Position numbers and translations under genes: made by a program. This document shows, in pieces, positions 16,498 to 26,462 of a stretch of 64,000 nt of DNA. The stretch is from Maridesulfovibrio hydrothermalis AM13 = DSM 14728 (GTDB taxonomy: Bacteria > Desulfobacterota > Desulfovibrionia > Desulfovibrionales > Desulfovibrionaceae), in NCBI RefSeq assembly GCF_000331025.1, contig NC_020055.1, positions 1,043,870 to 1,107,869 on the forward strand. The letters run 5' to 3'. The number at the start of each line of letters is the position of its first letter. Position 1 is the stretch's first letter. The notes below the pieces were generated by a model. The model ran no database searches. It saw only the letters and a list, made by a program, of their open reading frames with translations, and had not been told where the DNA came from.

Positions 16498-17208
16498 TCA
16501 GTACCCCGGTCTCCGTCCGAAAATTTTTGTCCCTACCCTGACCATTGTGGAACCCTCCTCAATGGCCACCTTGAAATCTCCGGTCATGCCCATAGACAGC
16601 TCCGGAAGCTTAATCCCGAAAAGTTTTTCCATGCCTTCGGAAAGCATGCGCAGTCTTGCAAAATAGGGTCTTGCTCCTTCAGGATCACCGAAAAAAGGCG
16701 GGAGTGCCATAAGTCCGATAACCTTCAAGTTTTCAAAACCCGTAATCTCTTCGATCAAAGCAGGGAGCTGTTCTTCACTCACTCCGCTCTTCTGCTCTTC
16801 ACCTGCGGTATTGACCTGAATAAGTATATTCTGGACAACATCAAGAGCAGCAGCCTTTTTATTAATCAGTCCAGCCAGTTTGGACGAATCAACACTATGC
16901 ACTGCGCTGAATTTTCCAGCAACGTACTTGGCTTTTTTGGACTGAAGACCACCTATAAAGTGCCAGTCCACATCAAGACCGGACAGTTCTTCCATTTTAT
17001 TTAAAGCTTCCTGCACATAGGATTCACCGAATAAGCGGTGTCCAGCATTGTACAGTATCTCAATATCAGAAGCCGGATGAAGTTTTGACACCGCCAAAAC
17101 TTCCACTTCACCGGGTTTACGTCCGGCCCTTGAAGCTGCTTCAGCCACTTCTTCCTTAATCTCAGCAAGGTTCTCAGTAAGTTCTTTTTCCCTGTTACTC
17201 ATCTGCAT
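16498..17208 (-). CDS. YggS/PROSC-family pyridoxal phosphate-binding protein
   Basis: 236 aa. The fold is the alanine-racemase-like barrel of the YggS/YlmE family, which binds pyridoxal 5'-phosphate and keeps its level balanced rather than running a known reaction. The binding lysine is in LAVSKLHPASDI near residue 43. Other family signs are LFGESYVQEALNK, DWHFIGGLQSKKAKY, LIQVNTAGEEQKSGV and, near the end, LSMGMTGDFKVAIEEGSTMVRVGTKIFG. It starts with ATG CAG ATG, so either of two starts two codons apart is possible. It lies 84 bases upstream of motA in the same direction, so it may be transcribed with the motor genes, though no functional link is known. Confidence 0.93.
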   Translation of the reverse strand: MQMSNREKELTENLAEIKEEVAEAASRAGRKPGEVEVLAVSKLHPASDIEILYNAGHRLFGESYVQEALNKMEELSGLDVDWHFIGGLQSKKAKYVAGKFSAVHSVDSSKLAGLINKKAAALDVVQNILIQVNTAGEEQKSGVSEEQLPALIEEITGFENLKVIGLMALPPFFGDPEGARPYFARLRMLSEGMEKLFGIKLPELSMGMTGDFKVAIEEGSTMVRVGTKIFGRRPGY

Positions 17209-17308
17209 ACTGCCGTATTATTGTTACGGCTTACAATAAATTTCGGTTGATTATATAAATTTCTTTAATAAAAAGAAAACAAAAGCACAATATTTCTTCA
17301 AGATTTGA

Positions 17309-18223
17309 CTATTCGCCAAGCCCGATGGAGCGCAGAAAACCTACATCTTCGGTCCAGCCTTCACGAACTTTGACCCAGAGTTCCAGCATAACTTTCTGCT
17401 CCAGCATCTCTTCAAGTTCGACACGGGACTGAGTTCCGATCTTTTTCAGATTTTGTCCACCCTTACCAATGATCATGCCCTTATGATTCTTCTTAGTTGT
17501 GTAGATAATCGCCCCGATGTGAACAAGATTTCTCTCCTGCTCATCATTCCAGAACTCAATTTCGACGGCTGTTGAATAAGGAAGCTCCTGTTGCAGGCTC
17601 ATGAACAGTTTTTCGCGGATAGTTTCAGAAGCCATAAAACGCATAGGAACGGTAGAAACCTGATCCTCAGGAAACATGGGCGGTCCTTCGGGCAATTTAT
17701 CAATCACCTTTTCAAGCAGCACATCAGCTCCCTCACCTTTCAAAGCGGATACAGGAAAAAAATCAGCCTCAGGCCAGAGTTCCTGTGCTTTTTCCATAAC
17801 CGGAAGCAGCCTTGCTTTATCTTTGACTTTATCAACCTTGTTTACTGCCACAAAAATCGGACGGCCTGAATTATTTACAGGCTTAACAATAGGAGCAAGC
17901 TCCTCTTCCATAAGGTGGGGCTTGGCAGCATAAAGTGCGGCATCAAAAAGAATTACAATTGCATTGGCACTGCCCAGAGCTTCCCACGCTGAATCGAGCA
18001 GAAAACGGTTCATCTTACCACGCATGCGGTGAATGCCGGGAGTATCAAGAAATACAACCTGCGAATCATCGTTGCTCAAAATACCGCTGATACGGTTACG
18101 GGTCGTCTGCGGTTTAGGTGAAACAATAGCCACCTTCTGACCAAGGTAGTGGTTCATCAAGGTACTTTTGCCGGCATTCGGAGGCCCGATAAGTGCCACC
18201 CAGCCAAATTTATATTCAGACAT
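17309..18223 (-). CDS. era: GTPase Era
   Basis: 304 aa, the standard length. GTPase motifs: G1 GPPNAGKSTLMN near residue 13, switch region TRNRISGI, G3 DTPGIH and G4 NKVD. The C-terminal KH domain (about 200-300) shows GMIIGKGGQNLKKIGTQSR. Era binds 16S rRNA near its 3' end and checks assembly of the small ribosomal subunit. AGAGGAT lies upstream of the ATG. It is transcribed leftward toward the yggS-like gene, 100 bases away, and a candidate promoter is seen about 160 bases upstream. Its usual neighbours (rnc, recO) are absent here. Confidence 0.97.
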   Translation of the reverse strand: MSEYKFGWVALIGPPNAGKSTLMNHYLGQKVAIVSPKPQTTRNRISGILSNDDSQVVFLDTPGIHRMRGKMNRFLLDSAWEALGSANAIVILFDAALYAAKPHLMEEELAPIVKPVNNSGRPIFVAVNKVDKVKDKARLLPVMEKAQELWPEADFFPVSALKGEGADVLLEKVIDKLPEGPPMFPEDQVSTVPMRFMASETIREKLFMSLQQELPYSTAVEIEFWNDEQERNLVHIGAIIYTTKKNHKGMIIGKGGQNLKKIGTQSRVELEEMLEQKVMLELWVKVREGWTEDVGFLRSIGLGE

Positions 18224-18384
18224 TTAATTAATCCTCTTATATAATTTAAATTTATTACTTTCTTATTAATTTCGCAGCTGAGAGTATATAAACAACCAAC
18301 TGACAAAGGGGAATCCCCTTCGAAAAACCTAAACGGCATATCCGCTTACACTAAGCTCACCGGCCATGCGTTTATATCACCAGT

Positions 18385-18412
18385 ATAATATCTCGTAAAA
18401 ACAAGACTTCAA
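18385..18412 (-). promoter_or_regulatory. Candidate sigma-70-type promoter for era
   Basis: Read leftward, TTGAAG (18412-18407) and TATTAT (18390-18385) are separated by 16 bases. Each differs from consensus at one or two positions. It points toward era, whose start is about 160 bases downstream. Confidence 0.4.
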
Positions 18413-18536
18413 CATTTCCAGACAACTTGTCAAAAGTTTTTAAAGAGTCACTCTTATCCCTATGAAGTACACGAAAAAGATCTGGTAGGCCAACTTCGAA
18501 ATGGCTTGCAAAGCGATCCTGACTTTTATTTCACGG

Positions 18537-18570
18537 AAAAACCCTTTCCAAGCAGGCTCAGAAAGGGTTT
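18537..18570 (-). terminator. Terminator of topA
   Basis: Read leftward, AAACCCTTTC pairs with GAAAGGGTTT around a 13-base loop and runs into TTTTCC. It lies about 75 bases after the topA stop. Confidence 0.7.
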
Positions 18571-18644
18571 AAGTATCTGTTTTTGAGTCTAGACTAATTC
18601 CAGATATTTTTTATAAAGCACGGATGCGCTTAATTTCCGGAAGC

Positions 18645-21047
18645 TTAGGCACTATCATCCTCTCTGGTATAGCCACAACCTTTTTCAGGACAGGCAATGT
18701 GCGGCCCCTTTGCTTTTGTGGTCTTTTTAACCAGAACAGGGTGGTCGCATTTGGGACATGGACCATCGATAGGCGGATACCAGACAGCATAATCACAATC
18801 AGGATACTGATCGCAAGAGTAGAAAATCTTGCCCCTGCGTGAGCTTTTTTCGACCAGATCTCCTTTGCATCCTTCGCGGGGACATTTAACACCGGTGGAA
18901 AACGGCTTGGCGTGTTTGCAGTCAGGATAGTTGGAACAGGCGATAAAACGGCTGCCGGTACGGGCATGCTTAATTATCAGCTCGCCGTCTTTGCAGTCAG
19001 GACATTTTCCAACCTTCATTGCTTCCGGTGTTTCAACAACCTTAATCTTGCCGTCAGCATCGCGCTCAAAATTCTTGATATTGCGGCAGTCTGGATAGCC
19101 GGTACAACCGAGGAATTCACCACGGCTTGACCTTTTAACAGCCATAGGCTGACCGCATTTCTCGCAGGTTACGCCCGTTTCTTCCGGCGGCTGCTCTTCA
19201 AGGACAACAATATTACCTTTCTCGTCACGACTGAAATTGACGATACTTTTGCACTCAGGATAATTGGAACAACCGAGAAATTCACCGGTACGTCCAAACT
19301 TGATAACCATTGGTGAATCGCACTTTTCACAGGCAATACCGGTATCTTCTCCGCCGCGTTTCATTTCTTTTGACGCAACTTCAAGAGCCGGATAGAACCC
19401 GTCCACGAATTTCTTCATGAGCGTGGTCCATTCAACATTGCCTTCGGCAACATCATCGAGCTGCTTTTCCATGGCAGCTGTAAACCCTACATCCATCAGC
19501 TCTTTAAAATGTTCGCTGAGCTGATTGCTGACCACAAAACCGAGTTCCGTGGGGATAAATTTCTTTTCCTCCAGAATCACGTAAGTACGATCCTGAATGG
19601 TGGAAATAATAGAGGCATAAGTAGACGGACGGCCGATACCTTTTTCCTCAAGCTCACGCACAAGTGATGCTTCAGAGTAACGGGCCGGAGGCTGCGTAAA
19701 CTTCTGCTCTTTGTCAATTTTATTGACTTTAAGCTGCTCACCCTTTTCCAGCTTGGGTAGTTCAATCAGGTTTTCATCACCTGTTTTACCGGTAACGCGC
19801 ATAAAACCGGGAAACAGCAGTCTTTCCCCCTTAGAACGCCAGATGGTATCGCCTGCCTTGATGGTCACAACAGTATCCCAGAAGCGGGCAGGAGCCATCT
19901 GAGAGGCAATAAAGCGGTTCCAGATAAGCTTATAGACCTTGAACTGGTCCGGTGGCAGAAAAGATTTAACATCGTCAGGCTGGATAGTTGCGTCAACCGG
20001 TCTGATGGCTTCATGAGCGTCCTGCGCGCCGCCTTTTGATTTATAAAATCTGGGCTTGGCAGGATAAAATTCATCGCCGTACTTTGCCAAAATGACTTTT
20101 TTAGCGGTATCCCTTGCTTCATCGGCAATGCGGACGGAGTCAGTACGCATATAGGTGATCAGAGCGGTTGTACCCTTGTCACCAAGCTCCACCCCTTCAT
20201 AAAGACGCTGAGATAGGGTCATGGTCCGTTTAGCAGAGTAACCGAGTCTGCGGTTGGCATCCTGCTGCAAAGTAGAAGTAATATAGGGAGGAAGAGGATT
20301 ACGCTTACGTTCCTTCTCAGTCAGATCAGTAATATCAAACGGTACATCTTTGACTGATTTTTCAAGAGCTTCAGCTTCTTCGGCAGAGCCGATGGCTGCT
20401 TTTTTTCCGTTTACTTTCCAGAGATCAGCAGAAAAAGGAGGAGGATTATTACCTTCAACTTCAGCTTTGAAGAGCCAGTACTCCTCGGGGATGAAAGCGC
20501 GTCTGGCTTTTTCCCTTTCAACAACCAGCTTAAGGGCAACAGATTGAACCCTGCCTGCGGAAATGCCTCTTTTTACCTTTTTCCAAAGGATGGGAGAAAT
20601 TTTGTACCCCACCAGACGGTCAAGAATTCGACGGGCCTGCTGTGAGTCAAAGAGCTGCTCATTGAGCGGCTTGGGATGTTGAAGAGCTTCTTTAACGGCC
20701 TTGGCTGTAATTTCGTTAAACTGAATACGGCTGATATTACTATTAACTTCTTTAATAATTTCAGCAACATGCCATCCGATAGCCTCACCCTCGCGGTCGG
20801 GGTCAGGTGCCAGATAAACGTGGTCAGCTTTGGCTGCCGCTTTTTTCAGCTTGTTTACCACATCCTCTTTACCGGGGATAACTTGGTATTGGGGGGTAAA
20901 ATCACCGTCTTCTTCAACGCCTAGCTTGTTCTTTGGCAGGTCACGCACGTGACCGACAGAAGCTGCCACCTGATAATTTTTACCAAGGAACTTGCTAATG
21001 GTCTTAACCTTTGCCGGGGACTCAACAACAATCAAATCTTTGCTCAT
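18645..21047 (-). CDS. topA: DNA topoisomerase I
   Basis: 800 aa. The TOPRIM domain starts at LIVVESPAKVKTISKFLG and has the acidic triad PDPDREGE (residues 81-88). The active-site tyrosine is Y299 in LITYMRTDS. The C-terminal 220 residues hold five zinc-ribbon-like units with paired cysteines (CEKC...CSNYPEC, CEKCG...CTGYPDC, CPDC...CSNYPDC, CPREGC...CDQYPDC, CPKC...CPEKGC). The enzyme relaxes negative supercoils by cutting one strand and is essential in most bacteria. It is larger than a minimal TopA but normal for zinc-ribbon-rich forms. It is preceded by a small HPt gene in the same direction, with a 123-base gap. Confidence 0.97.
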   Translation of the reverse strand: MSKDLIVVESPAKVKTISKFLGKNYQVAASVGHVRDLPKNKLGVEEDGDFTPQYQVIPGKEDVVNKLKKAAAKADHVYLAPDPDREGEAIGWHVAEIIKEVNSNISRIQFNEITAKAVKEALQHPKPLNEQLFDSQQARRILDRLVGYKISPILWKKVKRGISAGRVQSVALKLVVEREKARRAFIPEEYWLFKAEVEGNNPPPFSADLWKVNGKKAAIGSAEEAEALEKSVKDVPFDITDLTEKERKRNPLPPYITSTLQQDANRRLGYSAKRTMTLSQRLYEGVELGDKGTTALITYMRTDSVRIADEARDTAKKVILAKYGDEFYPAKPRFYKSKGGAQDAHEAIRPVDATIQPDDVKSFLPPDQFKVYKLIWNRFIASQMAPARFWDTVVTIKAGDTIWRSKGERLLFPGFMRVTGKTGDENLIELPKLEKGEQLKVNKIDKEQKFTQPPARYSEASLVRELEEKGIGRPSTYASIISTIQDRTYVILEEKKFIPTELGFVVSNQLSEHFKELMDVGFTAAMEKQLDDVAEGNVEWTTLMKKFVDGFYPALEVASKEMKRGGEDTGIACEKCDSPMVIKFGRTGEFLGCSNYPECKSIVNFSRDEKGNIVVLEEQPPEETGVTCEKCGQPMAVKRSSRGEFLGCTGYPDCRNIKNFERDADGKIKVVETPEAMKVGKCPDCKDGELIIKHARTGSRFIACSNYPDCKHAKPFSTGVKCPREGCKGDLVEKSSRRGKIFYSCDQYPDCDYAVWYPPIDGPCPKCDHPVLVKKTTKAKGPHIACPEKGCGYTREDDSA

Positions 21048-21170
21048 AGTTTGGAGCCTATAACCATCAAGTTGACACTATGCAACCATAAAAAGTGCTG
21101 GAGGGAAGCTTTTCAGCGGGTAATTTCCAATAAACAGCTAGGTGGTACTTATTTTCAACCCCTTAAATAA

Positions 21171-21464
21171 TCAGGAAGAAATGCACTTTTTCAACTCTGA
21201 AATTTTTCTATGTAAAATTTTTATATCTTTTCTGTCACGGGCAGCCAGTTCCAGCTCTTTCGCCTTAACCGTAACTTCCGGCAGACCGAAAGTACGGGCA
21301 GAACCAGCCACAGCGTGTGCCCCCTTATACAATTTTTCAAGATCATATGCCGCCCCTGTCGACTCATAAGCAGCAAGATGGGTTTCAAGCTCAGCAATAC
21401 GCCCGCCAAGAGCGGCTGCATACTTTTTATTAAGTTCAGCTAATTTTTCTTCAAGACTGCCCAT
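21171..21464 (-). CDS. Small HPt (histidine phosphotransfer) domain protein
   Basis: 97 aa, all helical. The segment YKGAHAVAGSARTFGLPEV matches the phosphorylated-histidine helix of HPt domains, where the usual form is AHxLKGSAxxLG; H50 is the likely phosphate acceptor. The canonical Lys after the histidine is replaced by Ala, which is tolerated in some HPt proteins. It would pass phosphate between receiver domains in a phosphorelay, but no hybrid kinase is adjacent. Start: ATG with GGGGTGA just upstream. It lies between the APC permease gene and topA in the same direction. Assignment to HPt is by motif only. Confidence 0.75.
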   Translation of the reverse strand: MGSLEEKLAELNKKYAAALGGRIAELETHLAAYESTGAAYDLEKLYKGAHAVAGSARTFGLPEVTVKAKELELAARDRKDIKILHRKISELKKCISS

Positions 21465-21512
21465 AAATCACCCCGCCAGTTAATTGCAGGCATTTCCAAC
21501 CGACTGCATCAG

Positions 21513-21552
21513 ATAAAAAAAAGATGCCCACATCAGACTAATGTGGGCATCA
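21513..21552 (-). terminator. Terminator of the APC permease gene
   Basis: Perfect 11-bp stem GATGCCCACAT / ATGTGGGCATC around a 7-base loop. Read leftward it is followed by seven T residues. It lies about 40 bases after the permease stop and 49 before the HPt gene starts, so the HPt gene likely has its own promoter or depends on readthrough. Confidence 0.88.
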
Positions 21553-21588
21553 TACATTTAACTATTTTTTATGCAACTTTAAACGATC

Positions 21589-22917
21589 TCAGTTCCGCTT
21601 GGAACTGTTCATCAGCAAGAATCCGGATCCGATAATAAGCAGCGAAAGAATAAGAAAGTGCATAAACATATCTTTCTGTATGGCCCCCCAGATGATATAC
21701 AGCGATCCGGCTCCGGCAAGTACGGGACAAACAAAACGGCTGAAAACATTGAGGTCGGTGAAAGTTCTCATCACCCAGATATAAATCGAGATATAAATAA
21801 CATACAAAAAAGCAATGGGCAGCTCGGAAATATCCATGAACTGTCCCCACCAGCCTTTGAAGTTGCCATACCATACCAGCAACCAGAAGGCTGAAAGGAA
21901 ATAGCCCAGAATAGCGGAATAACTGGTACTGTTTGTAGTTGGATTAATCTGCTTGAAAAGATCAGCCCTAGGCCCGAGATGTCTGGATGCAAGCGAGAAC
22001 ATACCTCGTGCAGATCCCATAATGAGACCGTTTAGAGTTCCAAGACAGGAAATGATAACAAACACGGTAAGCAGTGTACCGCCTACAGAACCGAAAATCA
22101 TTTCGATAACACGTACAGGAGCAGCATCACCCTGAACAAGCACCTGTTCATTGGTCAGCACTCCTGAAATACCTATGTAATAAAGCATGTAAATAGTCAT
22201 TACCGCCAAGGTTCCGACAACCAGAGCTTTAGGCAGGGTACGCTTTGCGTCCTTAAGCTCAGCGTTGATGACAGTGGCAATGATCCAGCCTTCATATGCA
22301 AAGGCAGTGGACAAGGTTGCAACGGCAAGCCCGCCGCCGCTACCGGAAATATGTTCTGCGGTCTGCATAAAATTCTGCATTGTCTGTCCGCTGGACAGGC
22401 CGGCAATTCCGCCGACAATGGCAACCAGCCCCAGAGGAATCAGCTTGATCACGGTAGAGGATACCTGCCATTTACCAGCCAGAACCGGCGAGTAGTAGTT
22501 AAGCAGGAAAAATCCGGTCAAATAAGCAAATGAGAGAGGCCAGAGAGCATCTTTAACCCCCACCAGACCGGCTGTATAGTTAGCAGACACCCATGCCAGA
22601 ACAGCCACAAGGGTCGGATAATAAATAAAAGTCATAAACCAGCCGACCAGATAGCCGGCCTTTTCCCCGTAAGCTTCTTCAAAATAATCAACAAGACCGT
22701 TGACCTTTTCAATACGGGTGGCAATTTTTGAAAACACATATGCGGTAACAACCATGATGGAACCACCGATCAGCCATGCTGTCAGAGCCGTTGCCAGATC
22801 TCCACCTGCCGCTTTAAGTACGTCATCGGCCTTAAAAAAAACACCGGAGCCGATTACAATCCCGACAACCATTGCGGTAGCTGTCCAGAATCCATATTTT
22901 TTTTCTAAATTTTCCAT
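21589..22917 (-). CDS. APC-superfamily amino acid permease
   Basis: 442 aa from the ATG at 22917. A GTG four codons upstream is possible, but its Shine-Dalgarno would touch it. Twelve hydrophobic segments are visible. The first has the unwound APC motif IVIGSGVFFK. FAYEGWIIATVINAELKDAKRTLPKAL in the middle is the conserved loop of amino acid/polyamine transporters of the LAT/SteT-like group. It should move amino acids across the cytoplasmic membrane by proton symport or exchange; the substrate cannot be read from sequence. It is transcribed alone with a strong terminator. No amino-acid catabolic gene is adjacent. Confidence 0.85.
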   Translation of the reverse strand: MENLEKKYGFWTATAMVVGIVIGSGVFFKADDVLKAAGGDLATALTAWLIGGSIMVVTAYVFSKIATRIEKVNGLVDYFEEAYGEKAGYLVGWFMTFIYYPTLVAVLAWVSANYTAGLVGVKDALWPLSFAYLTGFFLLNYYSPVLAGKWQVSSTVIKLIPLGLVAIVGGIAGLSSGQTMQNFMQTAEHISGSGGGLAVATLSTAFAYEGWIIATVINAELKDAKRTLPKALVVGTLAVMTIYMLYYIGISGVLTNEQVLVQGDAAPVRVIEMIFGSVGGTLLTVFVIISCLGTLNGLIMGSARGMFSLASRHLGPRADLFKQINPTTNSTSYSAILGYFLSAFWLLVWYGNFKGWWGQFMDISELPIAFLYVIYISIYIWVMRTFTDLNVFSRFVCPVLAGAGSLYIIWGAIQKDMFMHFLILSLLIIGSGFLLMNSSKRN

Positions 22918-23294
22918 TCCAGAATTCACCCCTTTAATACAACTTCAAATTTTCCTAAGCACTCCAGATGTCAATACAGAAGAGAGTATGACAGGTGCAC
23001 AGGAAATAAACATCATAAGCCATAACTAAGCTTCATTGCGCTGTAAATGCAGTGATGTCCAGAATTTTCTACCCCTTTTTTTGATAATAAAACAAATTTC
23101 CATAAAAAATATGCGTATAATTTAATCCTTATCAAGCTCTACCGGCTTAAGACAGTTTTATAACTCAACAGCAATTCCAAAAAATGGGTAGACGCCGAAA
23201 ATTAAATATTTCAGCGTCTACCCATTTTATATTTATACCGGCAAATCATTATTACAGGTAAGCATTTCTTCCCCGTAAACTGCCTGAAACAGAC
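22918..23294. other. 377-base intergenic region, RND transporter gene to APC permease
   Basis: No gene seen. It contains the terminator of the efflux operon (23181-23228) and the AT-rich promoter region of the permease. Nothing else stands out. Confidence 0.5.
23181..23228 (-). terminator. Terminator of the tetR-MFP-RND operon
   Basis: AAAATGGGTAGACGC pairs perfectly with GCGTCTACCCATTTT. The inner part GAAA...TTTC extends the stem. It lies 67 bases beyond the stop of the RND gene and the pairing continues through the T-rich tail. Confidence 0.8.
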
Positions 23295-26200
23295 CTATAT
23301 TGTTGATCGTTGTGCTTTGCGTTTTTCTTTCCACTCAAAAAATCCCATAAGCAAATCCCACTCAATAGGAATAATGAACAGAGTCAGAAATGTTGCCGTG
23401 CAAAGGCCGGTTACAAATGTTGAAGCCATAGCTCCCCAGACTAACGAATAGGACGGAAATCCTATTGCCATCGGCAAAAGTCCAAGCGTTGTTGTCAGTG
23501 TGGTAAGCAGGATAGGTCTCAGCCTGATGCGCACCCCTTCACGCAGAGCATCTTTCCGGCTCATTCCTCCTTTGTACAGCTTGTTCATAAAATCGAGCAG
23601 CACAAGGGAATCATTAACGACAACACCGGTTACGCCGACCGTGGCTATAAAACTGTTAACTGTAAAGATGGTCTGAGAAAAAAAAGTCCCCAGAATTACT
23701 CCGGTCAGCGAGAACACAACCGCTGACAAAATAATAACCGGCTGAGCATAGGACTGAAACTGAGTTGCCAGAATCAGATAGATTATCAAAATAGCGGTTA
23801 AGAAGGCGTAGACCAAAGAGGTATACGATTTTCTGGTCGATTCAAATTCACCGGAGAAATTGATAGTCGCGCCGGGGTATTCACTGCGCACGGTTTCATA
23901 AAATGTCTTAACCAGACTGACAGCTGTAGTGGATGAAAGCCTTGAACCGGATTTGATATTTGCGGTTATCGTAACCGCCCGCTGACTCATAAAGCGGTTA
24001 AACTGTCCTGGTTCCATGTAGATGGAAACCTTGCAGATATCCCCTAGACGTACCGGACTTTCATTGTGCTCCAGCACCGGTACAGTCAAAGCATCTTCCG
24101 GTGTAGTTAGAAATTCAGGGTCAATCTTGAGTCTCAGGTCTACATCTTCGTCAGCAAGCCTGAATTCACCGACAAAGCGTCCATCCAGAACTGAACCGGA
24201 AAGAAGAGCCACCTGTTTTGGAGTCAGCCCGTATTCCATAATCCGTTCATTAATGGGATTAAATCTGAAAATGCGATTGGGAGTTCCATCATCAGTTGTC
24301 AGATTAACAAGATGCGGCCCGAGTTTATCGTTACCATTGATAAATCCCATGATAGCAGTGGTTAACCCCTGCACAGAGGCATGATCGGACCCGAGGATAC
24401 GGATATTAAGGTCCTTGCCCGTAGGCGGGCCGTCTTTTTCGGGACGCACACGCAAAGACCACCCTGCTCCGGCAAAATGCTCTAAGGCTTTGCGCATAAA
24501 TTCCAGATGAGTACCGGGATCATTTTCCGGTGCATCTGCAAAAATCTGTTTATCTTTGGCCGGAAGCTCCACGACAATATTACCAAGGTTGCTGCCGTGA
24601 ACCATTTCATAATCTTCATTCTGATAAAATCCGGCAAAGGCTGTGGCTGATTTAGACATTCCCGGTCCCATTTTTTCCACAAAGACGGAAATGCGCTTAA
24701 GCTTGTCAGAGGTCAGCTCAATAGGCGTTGCTACCGGACCTTCCAGCTCAATATAATAAAGTGAGTAGTCATCAGGGAAAAACTTGATTTTGATAAGCGG
24801 AATCTTACCGGAAATTGATACAACTAAAATAAATATAGCAACGACAAAAGCCCCGAAAACAACTGTCAGAGAAGTAAACCTAAACCGCATGACCACAGCT
24901 AAAAGTTTATCAGTCCAGCGTCTGACGGGCTGCATAAAAACAGGTTCACGGGTATGTCTGGCACTGTCTTTTGCAAGAATTTTCGCACCGGGCCAGTCCA
25001 GAAAATGAGCCGGCAGAATAATCAGACACTCAATAAGAGATGCTATGAGCGCAAATGTTACCGCTTTAGGAACCTGCGCGAAAAATTCACCTGTAGATCC
25101 GGACATAATCAGCATGGGCAAAAACGCGGCAACTGTTGTTGCTGTGGCTGAAACAACCGGCAGAAAAACTTCCGCAGTACCGTCAACAACTGCTTCTTTT
25201 AAGGGCTTCCCCTCCTGCACATGGCGGAAAATATTCTCCACCACCACAATAGCATCATCCACGATAATCCCGCTGACCAGAACAAACGAAAATAAAGTAA
25301 TCTGGTTAAGAGAGTTTCCGGTAAGCTTCATGATGATCATAGTCACCAGAAAAGCAAACGGCACACCGATGGTAGTCAGCATGGCATTTCTGAAACCCAT
25401 GACCAGATAGATGACAATAAATACCAGAGCGATACCGACCAGCAGGTTAAGTCCCAAAGTGGTAATAGCTTCATCAATATGAAGTCGCTGATCATTGGTC
25501 AGAACCAGCTTGACCCCTTCCCGCTCCAGAGCATCTTTAAACGATGCAACTACTGCCTCCACATCCTCAGCAATTGTAACAGCGTTACCGTCTACCGATT
25601 TAATTATCTTCAAAGTAACGGCATTGTGTCCGTTGATGGAAGTGATCACCTTGGGATCACGGTAGGAAACCCGCGCATCACTCATAACATCGCCCACAGT
25701 AACAAAGGAACCATCACCGTCCATGCGCACTATGGTATCTGAAATATCTTCACGGGTGCGAAACCGCTCATCAACAACGATCACGTACTCACCATTATTG
25801 GATGAAAAATCTCCAGCAGGAATAGAAATATTTGCATCAGCCAGAGCACGGGCCACATCATCGAAAGTCAACTTGAAGCGGACCAGCTTTCCCGGGTCCA
25901 GATTAACATGAAATTCGCGGGTATATTCTCCCTCGATTTCCACCTCATTAACCCCGGCAATTTTACGCAGCGGAACCTTTATCTCATCGGCCATCATGGC
26001 AAGCGCCCGGTTAGCGCGGTCACCCACCAGACAAACTCTGATTACCGGAAGCCATTCGCTTACATTAATTTCTGTAAAAACGGGGGGGTCCATTTCTTCG
26101 GGCAGATCATTCTGAATGGAAAGAACCCGAAAGCGAAGTTCGTCATAACCTTTGGCGTAGTCAATATCATCTATAAACTTAACCATGATGCTGGACTGTT

Positions 26201-26462
26201 CGCGGAAGGATCTTGAACGTATATATTCAACATTTTCAAGATCATCCAAAGCATCTTCAATCTTCTTGGTCACCAGAGCTTCTACATCAGACGGCGAAGC
26301 ACCAGGCAGGAATCCTGTAATAATAACCTTACCCATATGAACATTCGGGTAACGCTCAACAGGCAGATCGGTCATACTGAAAATACCTACAACCATCAGC
26401 AGAACAAATACTACGTTGATAAAAACCGTCTGCTTAAGAGTAAACCGCATTAACCCTTTCAT
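23295..26462 (-). CDS. RND-family efflux transporter, inner-membrane pump subunit
   Basis: 1055 aa, the normal length for an AcrB-like pump. It shows the expected two-fold layout: helix 1 at residues 10-28, a large porter domain (about 35-330), helices 2-6 with GIIVDDAIVVVENIF carrying the paired Asp of the proton relay, a second porter domain (about 555-860) and helices 8-12. In helix 10 the segment GVVVNDSLVLLDF has Asn where AcrB has the relay Lys (AKNAI), as in several environmental RND branches. It should expel lipophilic compounds with proton drive, together with the membrane fusion protein encoded upstream. No outer-membrane TolC gene is adjacent. GGAGAG precedes the ATG. Confidence 0.93.
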   Translation of the reverse strand: MKGLMRFTLKQTVFINVVFVLLMVVGIFSMTDLPVERYPNVHMGKVIITGFLPGASPSDVEALVTKKIEDALDDLENVEYIRSRSFREQSSIMVKFIDDIDYAKGYDELRFRVLSIQNDLPEEMDPPVFTEINVSEWLPVIRVCLVGDRANRALAMMADEIKVPLRKIAGVNEVEIEGEYTREFHVNLDPGKLVRFKLTFDDVARALADANISIPAGDFSSNNGEYVIVVDERFRTREDISDTIVRMDGDGSFVTVGDVMSDARVSYRDPKVITSINGHNAVTLKIIKSVDGNAVTIAEDVEAVVASFKDALEREGVKLVLTNDQRLHIDEAITTLGLNLLVGIALVFIVIYLVMGFRNAMLTTIGVPFAFLVTMIIMKLTGNSLNQITLFSFVLVSGIIVDDAIVVVENIFRHVQEGKPLKEAVVDGTAEVFLPVVSATATTVAAFLPMLIMSGSTGEFFAQVPKAVTFALIASLIECLIILPAHFLDWPGAKILAKDSARHTREPVFMQPVRRWTDKLLAVVMRFRFTSLTVVFGAFVVAIFILVVSISGKIPLIKIKFFPDDYSLYYIELEGPVATPIELTSDKLKRISVFVEKMGPGMSKSATAFAGFYQNEDYEMVHGSNLGNIVVELPAKDKQIFADAPENDPGTHLEFMRKALEHFAGAGWSLRVRPEKDGPPTGKDLNIRILGSDHASVQGLTTAIMGFINGNDKLGPHLVNLTTDDGTPNRIFRFNPINERIMEYGLTPKQVALLSGSVLDGRFVGEFRLADEDVDLRLKIDPEFLTTPEDALTVPVLEHNESPVRLGDICKVSIYMEPGQFNRFMSQRAVTITANIKSGSRLSSTTAVSLVKTFYETVRSEYPGATINFSGEFESTRKSYTSLVYAFLTAILIIYLILATQFQSYAQPVIILSAVVFSLTGVILGTFFSQTIFTVNSFIATVGVTGVVVNDSLVLLDFMNKLYKGGMSRKDALREGVRIRLRPILLTTLTTTLGLLPMAIGFPSYSLVWGAMASTFVTGLCTATFLTLFIIPIEWDLLMGFFEWKEKRKAQRSTI

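Larger units (their letters stand above)
18224..18644. other. 421-base intergenic region, era to topA
   Basis: No credible gene on either strand. It holds a candidate era promoter (18385-18412), the topA terminator (18537-18570) and a short GGGGATTCCCC inverted repeat near 18308-18320 with no obvious role. Confidence 0.6.
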
